Source of the DNA: Prescottella defluvii
GTDB taxonomy: Bacteria; Actinomycetota; Actinomycetes; Mycobacteriales; Mycobacteriaceae
DNA length: 64,000 nucleotides
Direction of reading: 5' to 3'
NCBI GenBank assembly: GCA_029690005.1
Contig: CP121458.1
Coordinates: 2,294,001 to 2,358,000 of the forward strand
In this document: positions 51,740 to 61,825 of the stretch, piece after piece
How the letters are laid out: each line of letters begins with the position of its first letter
Numbering within the stretch: the stretch's first letter is position 1
Position numbers and translations under genes: made by a program
The notes under the pieces: generated by a model
What the model saw: only the letters and a program-made list of their open reading frames with translations
What the model was told of the DNA's origin: nothing
Databases searched by the model: none

Positions 51740-52997
51740 GTGGCAATCACCGACATCAAAGAGTTCGCCCACCTCACCGACATCGACATCGAAGCCCTCG
51801 GGCGCGAATTGGATGCGATTCGTCGCGACGTCGAGGAGTCTCGGGGCGTTCGCGATGCCCGCTACATCCGGCGCACGATCAGGCTGCAACGTTCGCTCGA
51901 GCTCGGAGCCCGCGTTGTGCTGTTCGGCGGACGTCGTCGTCCCGTGTGGGCGGCGGGCACCGCGATGCTCTCGCTCGCCAAGATCATCGAGAACATGGAG
52001 CTCGGGCACAACGTCACCCACGGCCAGTGGGACTGGATGAACGATCCGGAGATCCACTCCACGACGTGGGAGTGGGACATGACTGGACCATCCGAGCACT
52101 GGAAGCGTGCGCACAACTACACGCACCACACGTACACCAACATCGTCGGGATGGACGACGACGTGGATTCGGGATCCTGCGCATGACCCGCGACGAGAAG
52201 TGGCGGCCGATCAACCTGCTGCAGCCGATCGCGAACGTGATCCTGGCCGCAACGTTCGAGTGGGGCATCGCGCTGCACGACCTCGCGGCGCAGAAGGAAC
52301 TCGAGGGCGTTGAGCCGGGGCAGTGGAATTCGGCGCCCAACAAGCAGTTCGCGGTCAAGATCGCCCGCCAGGTCGGCAAGGACTTCGTGCTGTTCCCGGC
52401 GCTGACCGGTCGGGCGTGGAAACACACGCTGGCCGCGAACGCGACCGCGAACCTGGTGCGGAATCTGTGGGCCTACGCGGTGATCTTCTGTGGGCACTTC
52501 CCGGACGGTGCCGAGAAGTTCACCGTCGAGCAGTTCGCGACCGAGACTCGCGCGCAGTGGTACCTGCGGCAGATGCTCGGCAGCGCCAACGTCGACGCCG
52601 GTCCGGTGATGGCGTTCCTGACCGGCAATCTCAGCTACCAGATCGAGCACCACCTGTTCCCGGATCTGCCGTCGAACCGGTACGGCGAGATCGCGGTGCG
52701 GGTGCGGGAGCTGTGCGAGAAGTACGACCTGCCCTACACGAGCGGTCCACTGAGCAAGCAGTACCTACTCGCGCTGCGGACGATCCACAAGCTGGCGCTA
52801 CCGGACCGCTTCCTGAAGCGGACCTCGGACGACGCCCCGAGACGTCGTCGGAGCGCAAGTTCCAGCTCAGTGGATCGCAGATCGCGGAAGCGCTGCGGAT
52901 CGATGCCGAGACGGGCCAGCGTCGCGGGCTGTTGTCGGCGCTGCGTGCACACGCCGAGGCGCGCGTGGGAAAGCGTCGTGTAAAGCGGCGACGCTAG
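51740..52997 (+). CDS. Acyl desaturase, DesA3-like, copy 1 (two frameshifts)
   Basis: This is a membrane di-iron fatty acid desaturase of 419 residues after correction. The histidine boxes are GHNVTHGQWDWMND, HNYTHHTYTN and YQIEHHLFPDLPSNRYGEI. It probably introduces a delta-9 double bond into stearoyl-type acyl-CoA for oleate or tuberculostearate synthesis. One G is missing at 52165-52166 and one C at 52835-52838. GTG 51740 follows GGAGG. It is about 60-65 percent similar by eye to the copy that follows, so the pair is a tandem duplication. Confidence 0.92.
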
Positions 52998-53046
52998 GCT
53001 AAAGTGAGCTGTCTCACAGTCGCATGATCTTAACCTACGGTGGCGT

Positions 53047-53065
53047 AACTTACGGTACGGTAGGC
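53047..53065. promoter_or_regulatory. Second copy of the 19-bp motif, before desaturase copy 2
   Basis: AACTTACGGTACGGTAGGC ends three bases before the GTG start at 53068, so a bound protein would block the ribosome site region or the promoter just before it. The inner TACGGTACGG is a direct 5-base repeat. It is absent before desaturase copy 1. Confidence 0.6.
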
Positions 53066-53067
53066 GC

Positions 53068-54305
53068 GTGGCGATTACGGACATCAAGGAGTATGCGCAT
53101 CTGACGGATGCTGACGTCGAGGCGCTCGGGCGCGAACTCGACGCCATCCGTCGGGATGTCGAGGAGTCGCGTGGCGAGCGCGACGCCCGCTACATCCGCA
53201 ACACCATCCGACTGCAGCGCGGCTCGAGATCGGTGGCCGCGCCGTGCTGTTCGGCAGCCGCAAGCGGCCCCTGTGGTGGCTCGGTACCGGCATGCTCGGC
53301 GTCGCGAAGATCATCGAGAACATGGAGCTCGGGCACAATGTGATGCACGGGCAGTGGGACTGGATGAACGATCCCGAGGTCCACTCCGCGAACTGGGAGT
53401 GGGACAACGTCGATCCGTCGGCCCACTGGAAGCAGACCCACAACTACCTGCATCACAAGTACACGAACATCCTGGGCATGGACGACGACGTGGGATACGG
53501 CCTGCTTCGTGTCACCCGCGACCAGAAGTGGCGGCCGTTCAACTACGGCAATCTCGCGTACAACGCCGTCCTGGCGCTGCTGTTCGAGTACGGCATCGCG
53601 ATCCAGTTGCTCGAACTGGGCAGGGTGGCGGCCGGGCGCGACGACCGCGAGTACACCAAGCGGAATGCCAAGGAGGTCGGCCGCAAGGTCGCGAAGCAGA
53701 CCCTCAAGGACTACGTGGTCTACCCGGCGCTCACCGGCAAGGCGTGGAAGACCACGCTCACCGCGAACCTCACCGCCGGCGTCATCCGGAACCTGTGGAC
53801 CAACGCGGTCATCTTCTGCGGTCACTTCCCGGACGGCGCCGAGAAGTTCACCAAGGCGGATGTCGACAACGAGACGCACGCCGAGTGGTACCTGCGGCAG
53901 ATGCTCGGCAGTGCGAACATCTCCGGCGGCCGCGTCATGGACTTCATGACCGGCAACCTCAGCTACCAGATCGAGCACCACATCTACCCGGATCTGCCGT
54001 CCAACCGGTACGCCGAGATCGCGGTCAAGGTGCAGGATCTGTGCGAGAAGTACGACCTGCCGTACACCACCGGTCCGCTGCCGGTGCAGTACGCCAAGGC
54101 ATGGCGCACCATCGCCAAGCTGTCGCTGCCGAACAAGTACCTCAAGGACACGTCCGACGACGCCCCTGAAACGGCGTCGGAGCGCAAGTTCGGCGGCAAC
54201 ACCACCGCGACGATCGATCCGTCGACCGGTCGCCGCAGCGGCCTGCTCTCGGCGATCAAGGCGACGAAGAAGCGCCGCGGCCTGCGCGCGCTGGTATCGC
54301 GCTAG
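53068..54305 (+). CDS. Acyl desaturase, DesA3-like, copy 2 (frameshifted)
   Basis: The 412-residue corrected protein starts VAITDIKEYAHLTDADVEAL, nearly the same as copy 1. It has the boxes GHNVMHGQWDWMND, HNYLHHKYTN and YQIEHHIYPDLPSNRYAEI. One G is missing at 53221-53222. It differs from copy 1 in the middle (LAYNAVLALLFEYGIAIQLLELGRV) and C-terminus, so the duplication is old. It carries its own upstream motif (53047), whereas copy 1 may be read through from the reductase gene. Either copy could be the main stearoyl desaturase. Confidence 0.93.
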
Positions 54306-54314
54306 AGCGAGAAA

Positions 54315-54379
54315 CGCCCGGGTTCCCGGTGTTGTGGCACATACCGATTCGGTGTCTGCCACAACAGGGGACTCGGGCG
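54315..54379. repeat. Imperfect 65-bp inverted repeat after desaturase copy 2
   Basis: Perfect 10-bp inner arms TGTTGTGGCA (54330-54339) and TGCCACAACA (54357-54366) lie inside outer arms CGCCCG/CGGGCG with two mismatched positions, around a 17-base loop. It could serve as the terminator of the desaturase gene, but the long loop and layered arms are unlike the other terminators here; a small palindromic element is the alternative. Confidence 0.6.
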
Positions 54380-54492
54380 CACTCGTCCGACCGGCGACCG
54401 TCCCGGCTTCGTCGGGCTCGCCGGGCTCGCAGCTGGGCCAGTACAGTTGACGAACAGCGTCTGGTCGACTTGGTGTGGGAACGGAGCGGACG

Positions 54493-54870
54493 ATGGACTC
54501 GTTCTGGGATTTCTTCTGGCTCGTCTTCGCGTGCTTCGCGTTCGCGGCCTACGTGATGGTGCTCTTCGCGATCCTCACCGACCTGTTCCGGGACCACCGG
54601 ACCCCCGGCTGGGGGAAGGCGCTGTGGGTCGTGGCCCTGTTCGTCCTTCCCGTCATCGGGGAAGTGGTGTACCTGATCGCGCGTGGCCACGGCATGGTGG
54701 ACCGTGCGGCGGCCGCGGACCGGCATTTCCGGCAGGCCGAGGACGACTACATCCGGCAGGCGGCCGGCCGGTCGTCGGAGCGGGACCTCGCGACCGCGAA
54801 GTCACTGCTCGACGCGGGCGCGATCACCGACGACGAATACCGGGCACTCGAGGCCAAGGCTCGCCGGTGA
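54493..54870 (+). CDS. PLDc_N / SHOCT domain membrane protein
   Basis: This intact 125-residue protein has two membrane helices (FWLVFACFAFAAYVMVLFAI and ALWVVALFVLPVIGEVVYLI) in a phospholipase-D-N-terminal-like domain with the GWGKALWVV motif. A C-terminal SHOCT motif (DLATAKSLLDAGAITDDEYRALEAKAR) follows. There is no phospholipase catalytic domain, so it is not an enzyme. Such small proteins are common in actinobacteria and their role is unknown. ATG 54493 follows GGAGCGG. Confidence 0.85.
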   Translation: MDSFWDFFWLVFACFAFAAYVMVLFAILTDLFRDHRTPGWGKALWVVALFVLPVIGEVVYLIARGHGMVDRAAAADRHFRQAEDDYIRQAAGRSSERDLATAKSLLDAGAITDDEYRALEAKARR

Positions 54871-54888
54871 GCGCGCCGGCAGCGGCGC

Positions 54889-56907
54889 TCACCAGCCCGC
54901 GCTGCCGACGACCGGGACATTGACGAAGCTCGGATTCGCCGGATCGATCAGCAGGCGCTGCGGCTTCAGACCCGTCGCCTGCAGGTCCGGCAGCATCGGC
55001 AGGTAGCGCGGGAAGCTCGCGGCCGAGATGTCCACGCGCAGGCGGTGACCGGGTGCGAGTTTCGCCTCGGTGCCGCCCAGCCCGACGTCGAGGACGAGCG
55101 GAACCCCCGGCGTGACGACCCGCTTGGTGTCGGCGCCCAGGTCGGCGACCGGAACCGTGTAATCGCCGGAGGAGTCCTTCTCGCTCTTCGACTCGTCGAG
55201 TGCGCTGCGCGACGACAGCAGCGCACCGTTCGTGAGGACCGTCGAACGACCGTCGGGAGCGACGTCGTTGACGGTGACCGACCAGAATCCCTCCGGCGCG
55301 TCGGTCGTGGTGAGCAGGTGCACTGCGATGGGGCCGGAGATCTCGGTGTCCTCGGTGACCGGGGCGGTGGTGAACGTCAGCGCCTCGGCCTCGGCGAAGC
55401 GGGCGTCCTCGGTGCACGCCGACCCCAGGATGGCGCCGAATCCGGCCGTGCCCTGCGCGGAGTCACGCGAGCATGCCGCGCGCAGCCCCGGCGCGACGGA
55501 ATGGGTGCTCGGCGCGCTGGGTACGGCGGCGGCGAGCGAGCCGTCGACCACGGCGTGGGGTGCCGAACCGGACGGGGTGCCGTTCAGGTACAGCCGCTGG
55601 TATTCGGCACCGGCGCGTGGGTACTGCGAGGCGGTGATCCACCCGCCGCCCTGCTGGTACAGCGTGGCCGGGCCGTTTCGGTCGATGCCGTTGTCGATTC
55701 CCTTGATCCACTTGTCGAACCACGCACGTTCGAGCACGTCGAGGCGCGGCGGCGCGCCCTCCTTGCCGTGGCCCAGACCGGGATTGATGTGGTAGCCGTT
55801 GCCCATCAGCAGCTGCTTCTGCCCGGCCGACAACTGCAGTCGGTCGAAGATCCGGGGCTCGCCGCGGCCGAAGATGTCGTGCCAGCCGCCGGTGACGAAC
55901 GTCGGCACCTGGATGCGCTCGACGTCGGCGTTTCGGACATCGTAGAACGGTCCGTCGTTCGCCGCCTCGCCCCGGTCGTCCAGGACGGCGTCGAACATCT
56001 GCGGGAACATCACCGCAGGATCCGCCAGACGGTCGGCAAGCCACTGCGGGTCGAAGTCGCCGCGCAGCAGCGAGTCGATCGGGACGAACTTGAGCCCGTT
56101 GACGGCGACCAGCCACGCCGGCATGAAGCCGGCCCCGAAAGCCCCACCGGTGGCGACGATCTCGCGGGCCAGGTCCTCGGACGGCTCCACTGGGAAGATG
56201 GCCTTCAGGCCCTGCGGCCGCTTGTCGGCGGCGTGCAGGCTGTTGATCGCGGAGTACGAGACGCCGGCCATGCCGAGCGCGCCGTCCGACCACGGTTGTG
56301 ATCGGGCCCAGTCGAATACCTCGACGGTGTCCTGCTGCTCGCGGTCACCGAGGACGTCCCAGACGCCCTCCGAGTAGCCGGTGCCGCGGACGTCGACGAC
56401 TACCTGCACGTAGCCGTTCTGCACGAGGTTGCGGTTGACGCCGAACGTGCGCAGCAACCCGCCGCCGAGCCCGCCGGTCAGCTCGGTGATTCCGTCGAAC
56501 GGCGTGCCGGACAGGTCGGCCGCGCCGAGCTGGTCGAGGGCCTGCCCCAGCACCGGATGAGCGCTCGCGGCGTCGGCCAGGGCCGGGACGAGACGCGTGT
56601 ACGGCGTGATGTTGAAGATCGTCGGCAGCTTGGTTTCGATCGCCGCGCCGGACGCGTCGGCGGGGCGGTAGACGCTCGCGCGGAGCACGACGCCGTCGCT
56701 CATCCGGATCGGCACGTCCTCCTGGACGGCGATGCCCGGGTACTGGTTCGGCCCGTCGGTCGTCGCCGTCCAGGCCTGTCCGGCGGCCCCGCCGGTGGGA
56801 TCGGCGACCGCTGTAGGCGTACCGACGGCCAGGCCGACCGCGACGGCCGTCACGGCGGCGAGTGCGGACGTGCCGAATCGCAGGCCGTGGCGTAGAAGGC
56901 TTCGCAC
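54889..56907 (-). CDS. Secreted CocE/NonD-type alpha/beta hydrolase
   Basis: This intact 672-residue hydrolase has an N-terminal signal peptide (basic RSLLRHGLRFG, hydrophobic ALAAVTAVAVGLAVG, cleavage near TAVADP). The X-Pro dipeptidyl-peptidase S15 domain has the nucleophile in MAGVSYSAINS (about residue 255). The acid and His regions are near TGGWHDIFGRGEP and MGNGYHINPG, and the C-terminal jelly-roll begins about residue 510. The Ser motif GVSYSA differs from the usual GxSYxG. GTG 56907 gives the best signal peptide; a GTG at 56949 is possible. The substrate is unknown; esters or peptides are expected. Confidence 0.88.
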   Translation of the reverse strand: MRSLLRHGLRFGTSALAAVTAVAVGLAVGTPTAVADPTGGAAGQAWTATTDGPNQYPGIAVQEDVPIRMSDGVVLRASVYRPADASGAAIETKLPTIFNITPYTRLVPALADAASAHPVLGQALDQLGAADLSGTPFDGITELTGGLGGGLLRTFGVNRNLVQNGYVQVVVDVRGTGYSEGVWDVLGDREQQDTVEVFDWARSQPWSDGALGMAGVSYSAINSLHAADKRPQGLKAIFPVEPSEDLAREIVATGGAFGAGFMPAWLVAVNGLKFVPIDSLLRGDFDPQWLADRLADPAVMFPQMFDAVLDDRGEAANDGPFYDVRNADVERIQVPTFVTGGWHDIFGRGEPRIFDRLQLSAGQKQLLMGNGYHINPGLGHGKEGAPPRLDVLERAWFDKWIKGIDNGIDRNGPATLYQQGGGWITASQYPRAGAEYQRLYLNGTPSGSAPHAVVDGSLAAAVPSAPSTHSVAPGLRAACSRDSAQGTAGFGAILGSACTEDARFAEAEALTFTTAPVTEDTEISGPIAVHLLTTTDAPEGFWSVTVNDVAPDGRSTVLTNGALLSSRSALDESKSEKDSSGDYTVPVADLGADTKRVVTPGVPLVLDVGLGGTEAKLAPGHRLRVDISAASFPRYLPMLPDLQATGLKPQRLLIDPANPSFVNVPVVGSAGW

Positions 56908-57000
56908 TGTGGTCCCCCGGTGGATGGCGCGGATCGTGACGCTGAGCACACCCTAATGCGTGCCGGGGGAAATTTGGTACTACGAGTATCAGATACCTGG

Positions 57001-57992
57001 CTAGGCCCAGGACTCGTTCGACATCAGCGCGACGAGCAGTCGGCGCACCGCCTCGACCCGGCCCGCGGAGTCGCCCTCGAGCTTGTCCAGAGCACATTCC
57101 GGATCGGCCGGCGGACCCAGGTGGGTGCAACCGCGTGGGCAGTCCTCGGCGGCCGCAGCCAGGTCGGTGAAGGCGTCGACGACGTTCTCGGGGAGATGTG
57201 CGCGAGCCCGAACGACCTGATGCCGGGCGTGTCGACCACCCAACCGCCGCCGGGCAGCGCCAGCGCCACCGACTGCGTCGACGTGTGCCGGCCCTTGCCG
57301 ACACCGGACACGACACCCGTCGCGCGGTCCGCGTCGGGCACCAAACGGTTGACCATGGTCGACTTGCCGACGCCGGAGTGGCCGATGAGTGCGGTCAGTC
57401 GCCCTGTGAGGATTTCGGTGACCGGCTCGATCGGATCGTCGCGGCCGGCGACGACGACGGGGATATCGAGGTCGGCGAACGTCGCGGCGAACTCGTCGGG
57501 CATCGCCAGGTCGCTCTTCGTCAGGCACAGAATCGGTTTCAGGCCGCCCACGTACGCGGCGACGAGGGCGCGCTCGACGAATCCGGTGCGCGGCGGCGGA
57601 TCGGCCAGCGCGACGACGATCAGCAGTTGTTCCGCGTTGGCGACCACGATCCGCTCGAATGGATCGGTGTCGTCGGCGGTGCGGCGCAGCACCGTCGACC
57701 GGTCCGCGACGCGCACGATCCGGGCCAGGGTGTCCGGCTTGCCGGACAGATCGCCGACGACGCTCACCTTGTCGCCCACCACGATCGGGGTGCGGCCGAG
57801 TTCCCGGGCTCGCATGGTGACGACGGGGCGGTCCGGGTCGCCGCCCAGCACGACGCCCCAGCGGCCCCGGTCCTTCGAGACGACCATGCCCTCCGCGGCG
57901 TCGGCGTGCTCGGGCCGGTTCTTGGTTCGTGGACGCGACCCCTTGCCCGGGCGGATCCGGACGTCGGACTCGTCGTACTGCCGCCGGCTCAG
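57001..57992 (-). CDS. rsgA: Ribosome small-subunit GTPase RsgA (frameshifted, CTG start)
   Basis: RsgA is a circularly permuted GTPase that matures the 30S subunit. The 330-residue corrected protein has an N-terminal OB fold, then LTKSDL (G4), [12 protein letters not shown] (G1) and DTPGIRSFG (G3). A C-terminal zinc site follows, [18 protein letters not shown]. One C is missing at 57190-57193. No ATG, GTG or TTG fits the conserved start [11 protein letters not shown]. The only overlap-type start is CTG at 57992, sharing CTGA with the aroA stop. It gives 330 residues, which matches the length I recall for Rv3228; ATG 57887 would remove 35 residues. Confidence 0.92.
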
Positions 57993-59315
57993 GACAGCGC
58001 CCCCTGCTCGGCGGATGCAGACTCGTCGAGCATTGCCGCCCACAGGTTCTCGAACCCGGGCAACGTCTTCGCGGTGGTGCCGACGTCCTCGATGTCGACG
58101 CCGTCGACCACCAGGCCGAGGATCGCGCCGGCCGTCGCCATCCGGTGGTCCGCGTACGAGTGCCACTGCGCGCCGTGCAGCGGGCGCGGCTCGATGCGCA
58201 GGCCGTCGTCGGTCTCGGTGACCGCGCCGCCCAGCTTGTTGATCTCGGTGGCGAGCGCGGACAGTCGGTCCGTCTCGTGGCCACGCAGATGCGCGACGCC
58301 GCGCAGCACCGACGGGCCGTCCGCCAGGGCCGCGAGGGCCGCGACGGTGGGGGTGAGCTCGCCGACGTCGCGCAGGTTGATGTCGATGCCGCGCAGGGAC
58401 TTCGGGCCGGTGACGGTGAGAGTGCCGACAGCGCCTTCGGGAGAGTCACCCGCGCGCCCATGTCGGTGAGGATCCCGCGGATCGCGTCACCCGGCTGCGT
58501 CGTGCGCGAGGGCCACAGCGGCACCTGCACCGTCCCGCCGGTGACGGCGGCCGCGGCGAGGAACGGCGTCGCGTTCGACAGGTCCGGCTCGACGACCCAG
58601 TCCACCGGATCGATCTTGCCCGGCAACACCTTCCACGTGTCGGCGTCGCCGCTCTCGCCGGGCGTCAGGACCGTCACACCCGCGGCCCGGAGCATGTCGA
58701 CGGTCATGTCGATGTGCGGCATCGACGGCAGCGTGCCGCCCTGGTGGCGGACCGTGACGCCCTCGTCGAAACGGGCCGCCGACAGCAGCAGGCCGGAGAC
58801 GAACTGCGACGACCCGGACGCGTCGATCGTCACCGTGCCGCCGCACAGACCGCCGTGGCCGTCGACCGTGAAGGGCAGCGCGTCGCCGTCGACGTCGGCG
58901 CCCAGGCCGCGCAGCGCCTCGAGGATCGTGCCGAGCGGACGCGTCCGGGCCTGCTCGTCACCGTCGATCGCGACGGTGCCGTCGGCCAGTGCGGCGACCG
59001 GCGGCAGGAAGCGCATCACCGTGCCGGCCAGGCCGCAGTCGACGGCGCCGCCGGTCATCGGGCCGGGACGACGCGCAGCGTGGTGCCGGTCGCGGCGTCG
59101 GGCGTCGCGGTGATCGAGACGCCGAGCGCCTGCAGGCCCTGGATCATGAGGTCGGTGTCGCGGCTGCGCAGCGCCCCGGTGATCGTCGACGGGCCGGATG
59201 CGAGCGCCGCGAGGATGAGGGCCCGGTTGGTGATCGACTTCGATCCGGGCAGCGTCACGGACGCGTTCACGGGTACATCGGCTCGGGGCGCTCTCCACAG
59301 GCTCTCACGACTCAC
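57989..59315 (-). CDS. aroA: 3-phosphoshikimate 1-carboxyvinyltransferase (EPSP synthase; two frameshifts)
   Basis: AroA is the sixth enzyme of the shikimate pathway. The corrected 442-residue protein has the signatures [75 protein letters not shown] and [12 protein letters not shown]-type residues near the end. One G is missing at 59063-59064 and one C at 58440-58442. GTG 59315 is preferred, with ATG 59333 as an alternative. It overlaps rsgA by four bases, the mycobacterial order Rv3227-Rv3228. Confidence 0.94.
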
Positions 59316-59370
59316 CCGTCCATCTTCTCTCATGGCCGACTGTGTCGGACATCCGTGCCAGCATGGAGGC

Positions 59371-60124
59371 ATGTGCGGCAGGTATGCGACGACGGCCGAC
59401 CCGGCGACACTCGCGGTGGAACTCGACGCCGTGAACGAGACGGGGAGTCCGGTCCGGAGACGGCGGACTACAACGTGGCGCCCACGACGCAGGTGCTCGC
59501 CGTCGTCGCCCGTCACGACCGCGGCGACGACGACAGCCCGGTGCGCCGCCGGATCCGCCGCATGCGCTGGGGCCTGGTGCCGTCGTACGCGACCGAGCCG
59601 GGCAAGGGCGCGCCGCTGTTCAACGCCCGGTCCGAGACCGTCGCCACCAAGGCGGCGTTCAAGACGTCGCTGCGGTTCAAGCGCTGCCTGGTCCCGATGG
59701 ACGGCTGGTACGAGTGGCAGACCGAGCCCACGGCCGACGGCAAGGCGCTCAAGGTGCCGTACTACATGTCCCGCGGCGACGGGGAGCGGATGTTCATGGC
59801 CGGCCTGTGGGCCGTGTGGCACGACCCGAAGGCGCCCACGTCGCAACCGCTGCTGAGTACCACGATCCTCACGACCGACTCGGTGGACCAGCTCGCGAAC
59901 GTCCACGACCGGATGCCGCTGATCCTGCCGCCCGAGCGCTGGGACGCCTGGCTGGACCCGACAGCCTCGGTCACCCCGACCTGATCCGGCCGAGCCTCGA
60001 GTCCGTCGCCGCCGTCGACATCCGCCGCGTGTCACCCAAGGTCAACAGCGTCCGCAACAACGGGCCCGACCTGCTGGCGCCCGACAACGGGCAACGCGAG
60101 GGCGAGCAGATCAGCCTGTTGTGA
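59371..60124 (+). CDS. SRAP (HMCES/YedK) DNA-protein crosslink protein (two frameshifts)
   Basis: SRAP proteins covalently cap abasic sites in single-stranded DNA with Cys2. The corrected 251-residue protein starts [15 protein letters not shown] (catalytic Cys2). It also contains [13 protein letters not shown], the Asn in APLFNARSE, the Glu in DGWYEWQ and the His in [10 protein letters not shown]. One G is missing at 59442-59445 and one at 59969-59970; the second would cut off the conserved tail [16 protein letters not shown]. It matches Rv3226c in place. Its 3' end overlaps the convergent gene by 14 bases. Confidence 0.92.
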
Positions 60125-61136
60125 CCGCCGACCGCGACGCGAGCCCGGTGACGTCGGCGACCAGTTCGAGGGACCGCATCCACGCCTTCCGCTCGGTGGC
60201 CGAGGACACGACCATCAGCTCGTCCGCTCCGGTCTGCTCGGCGAAGCGGACCAGGTAGTCCCGCACCACCGTCGGGTGCCGACGGCCGTGTACCGCACCA
60301 TCGCGAGCACCTGCCGGCCCGCGGGCGACTCGAGGATCATGTCGGCTTCCTCGGGCGTGAACGTCCGGCCGCGGCCCACGAACAGCCCCACGCGCTTGCG
60401 CTTGGTCTCGAGGAACTGGCGCTCCGCCTCTTCGTCGGTGCTCTGCGGCGATCACGTTGACCGCTGCGATCACGTACGGCTCGGTCAGCTGCGCCGACGG
60501 CCGGAACTCGCGGCGGTAAATGTCGATCGCGTCGAGCAGTGCGCCCGGCGCGAAGTGTGACGCGAACGCGTACGGCAGACCCAGCGCCGCGGCCAGCTGG
60601 GCGCCGAACAGGGAGGACCCCAGGACGTAGAGGGGGACGTTGGTGCCCTTGCCGGGCGTCGCCTCGATCCCCGGGATGCGCGACGGCCCGGTCAGGTAGC
60701 CCTGCAGCTCGAGCACGTCTTGCGGGAACGAGTCCGAGGAGCTCGGGTCGCGGCGCAGCGCCCGCATGGTCTGCTGGTCGCTGCCCGGCGCGCGTCCCAG
60801 CCCCAGGTCGATGCGGCCGGGGTGCAGCTCGGCGAGCGTGCCGAACTGCTCGGCGATGGTCAGCGGGGCGTGGTTGGGGAGCATGATGCCGCCCGCGCCG
60901 AGTCGGATCGTCTCGGTGTGCGCGGCGACGTGTGCGATCAGCACGCTCGTCGCCGAGGACGCGATCGCGGGCATGTTGTGGTGCTCGGCGTACCAGATCC
61001 GTTGATAACCCCACTGTTCCGCGTTCCGGGCCATCTCCACGCTGGCCCGGAAGCTGTCTGCGGGGGTTTCGTCGGCGCCGACGTGGGCCAGGTCGAGGAT
61101 GGACAGGGGCAGGGAGAGGCCAGTCACGCCGGACAC
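60111..61136 (-). CDS. LLM-class flavin-dependent oxidoreductase (two frameshifts)
   Basis: The 341-residue protein is a luciferase-like monooxygenase of the MsnO8 group. It shows [76 protein letters not shown] and [25 protein letters not shown]. The family uses FMN or F420; fbiA and fbiB elsewhere in the window show that F420 is made. An extra base lies near 60440 and a C is missing at 60274-60276; between them the reading frame encodes [19 protein letters not shown]. The substrate is unknown. Confidence 0.85.
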   Translation of the reverse strand: MSGVTGLSLPLSILDLAHVGADETPADSFRASVEMARNAEQWGYQRIWYAEHHNMPAIASSATSVLIAHVAAHTETIRLGAGGIMLPNHAPLTIAEQFGTLAELHPGRIDLGLGRAPGSDQQTMRALRRDPSSSDSFPQDVLELQGYLTGPSRIPGIEATPGKGTNVPLYVLGSSLFGAQLAAALGLPYAFASHFAPGALLDAIDIYRREFRPSAQLTEPYVIAAVNVIAAEHRRRGGAPVPRDQAQARGAVRGPRPDVHARGSRHDPRVARGPAGARDGAVHGRRHPTVVRDYLVRFAEQTGADELMVVSSATERKAWMRSLELVADVTGLASRSAVTTG

Positions 61137-61244
61137 CGTCTTTCGTTCGTCGAAGATTCTTCTCAGTGGGCAACAGCGACACCCGGCAGCTGATTCCGGG
61201 GCGATGCCGCCGGTGGAGTCAGCCGGCGGAATTGCATTGCCGGC

Positions 61245-61737
61245 TCAGCCGGCGGTGATCTCCGCGACCACGGCGCCGGCCAGCCGCACCAGCTCCTGCG
61301 GGGCCACCTCGATCTTCAGCCCCGACGTCCCGCGCTGCACAGCACCCGGTCCCACGTCAGCGCGGACGCGTCGATCACCGTCGGCAACCGCTTGCGCTGA
61401 CCGAGTGGCGAGATGCCGCCCAGGACGTACCCGGTGGAACGTTCGGCGTCGGCCTGCTCGGCCATGACCGCCTTACTCGCGCCCACCGCGGCCGCGGCCG
61501 CCTTGAGCGACAGCTTCGACGGCACCGGCAGCACCGCCACGGCGAGCTTGCCCGCGTCCGTCTTGATCACGAGCGTCTTGAAGATCTGGGCGGGCTCCAC
61601 CCGACGTGACCTGCCAGCGAGTCGACGGCTTCGTCGCCGTACGACGCGGCCCGCGCATCGTGGTCGTAACTGTGGATCCGGTGGGCCACCTTCTCCTTGT
61701 CGAGCAGCTTCGTTGCGGGAGTCGAGGTTCCGGCCAT
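61245..61737 (-). CDS. ybaK: Cys-tRNA deacylase, YbaK/EbsC family (two frameshifts)
   Basis: This 164-residue editing protein hydrolyses mischarged Cys-tRNA(Pro). Corrected sequence: MAGTSTPATKLLDKEKVAHRI, SYDHDARAASYGDEAVDSLAG, FKTLVIKTDAGKLAVAVLPVPSKLSLK (catalytic Lys region), GYVLGGISPLGQRKRLPTVID, and a C-terminus LKIEVAPQELVRLAGAVVAEITAG. One G is missing at 61600-61602 and one at 61320-61323. From memory, the M. tuberculosis equivalent is also annotated in two pieces (Rv3224A/B). Confidence 0.92.
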
Positions 61738-61795
61738 GACAACGACTCTAGGGCGAGCCCATGCCGGCCGCCGCGGGCGCCTCGTCGCCGCGGTC

Positions 61796-61825
61796 GGGAA
61801 CAGACGGCGCAGGTGCGCTGTTGAA
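61796..61825 (+). promoter_or_regulatory. SigH/SigR-type promoter upstream of sigH
   Basis: GGGAAC (61796-61801), an 18-base spacer, and GTTGAA (61820-61825) fit the actinobacterial SigR/SigH consensus GGAAt-N18-19-GTT. It implies that sigH is autoregulated under thiol-oxidative stress, as known for Streptomyces sigR and mycobacterial sigH. Confidence 0.8.

Noticed and set aside
57001-59298. A 765-codon open frame on the minus strand across rsgA and aroA
   Set aside because: It is a mixture of true frames joined by missing bases: it carries the middle of aroA and the end of rsgA. The rest is Arg/Pro-rich out-of-frame sequence. Corrected rsgA and aroA explain all of it.
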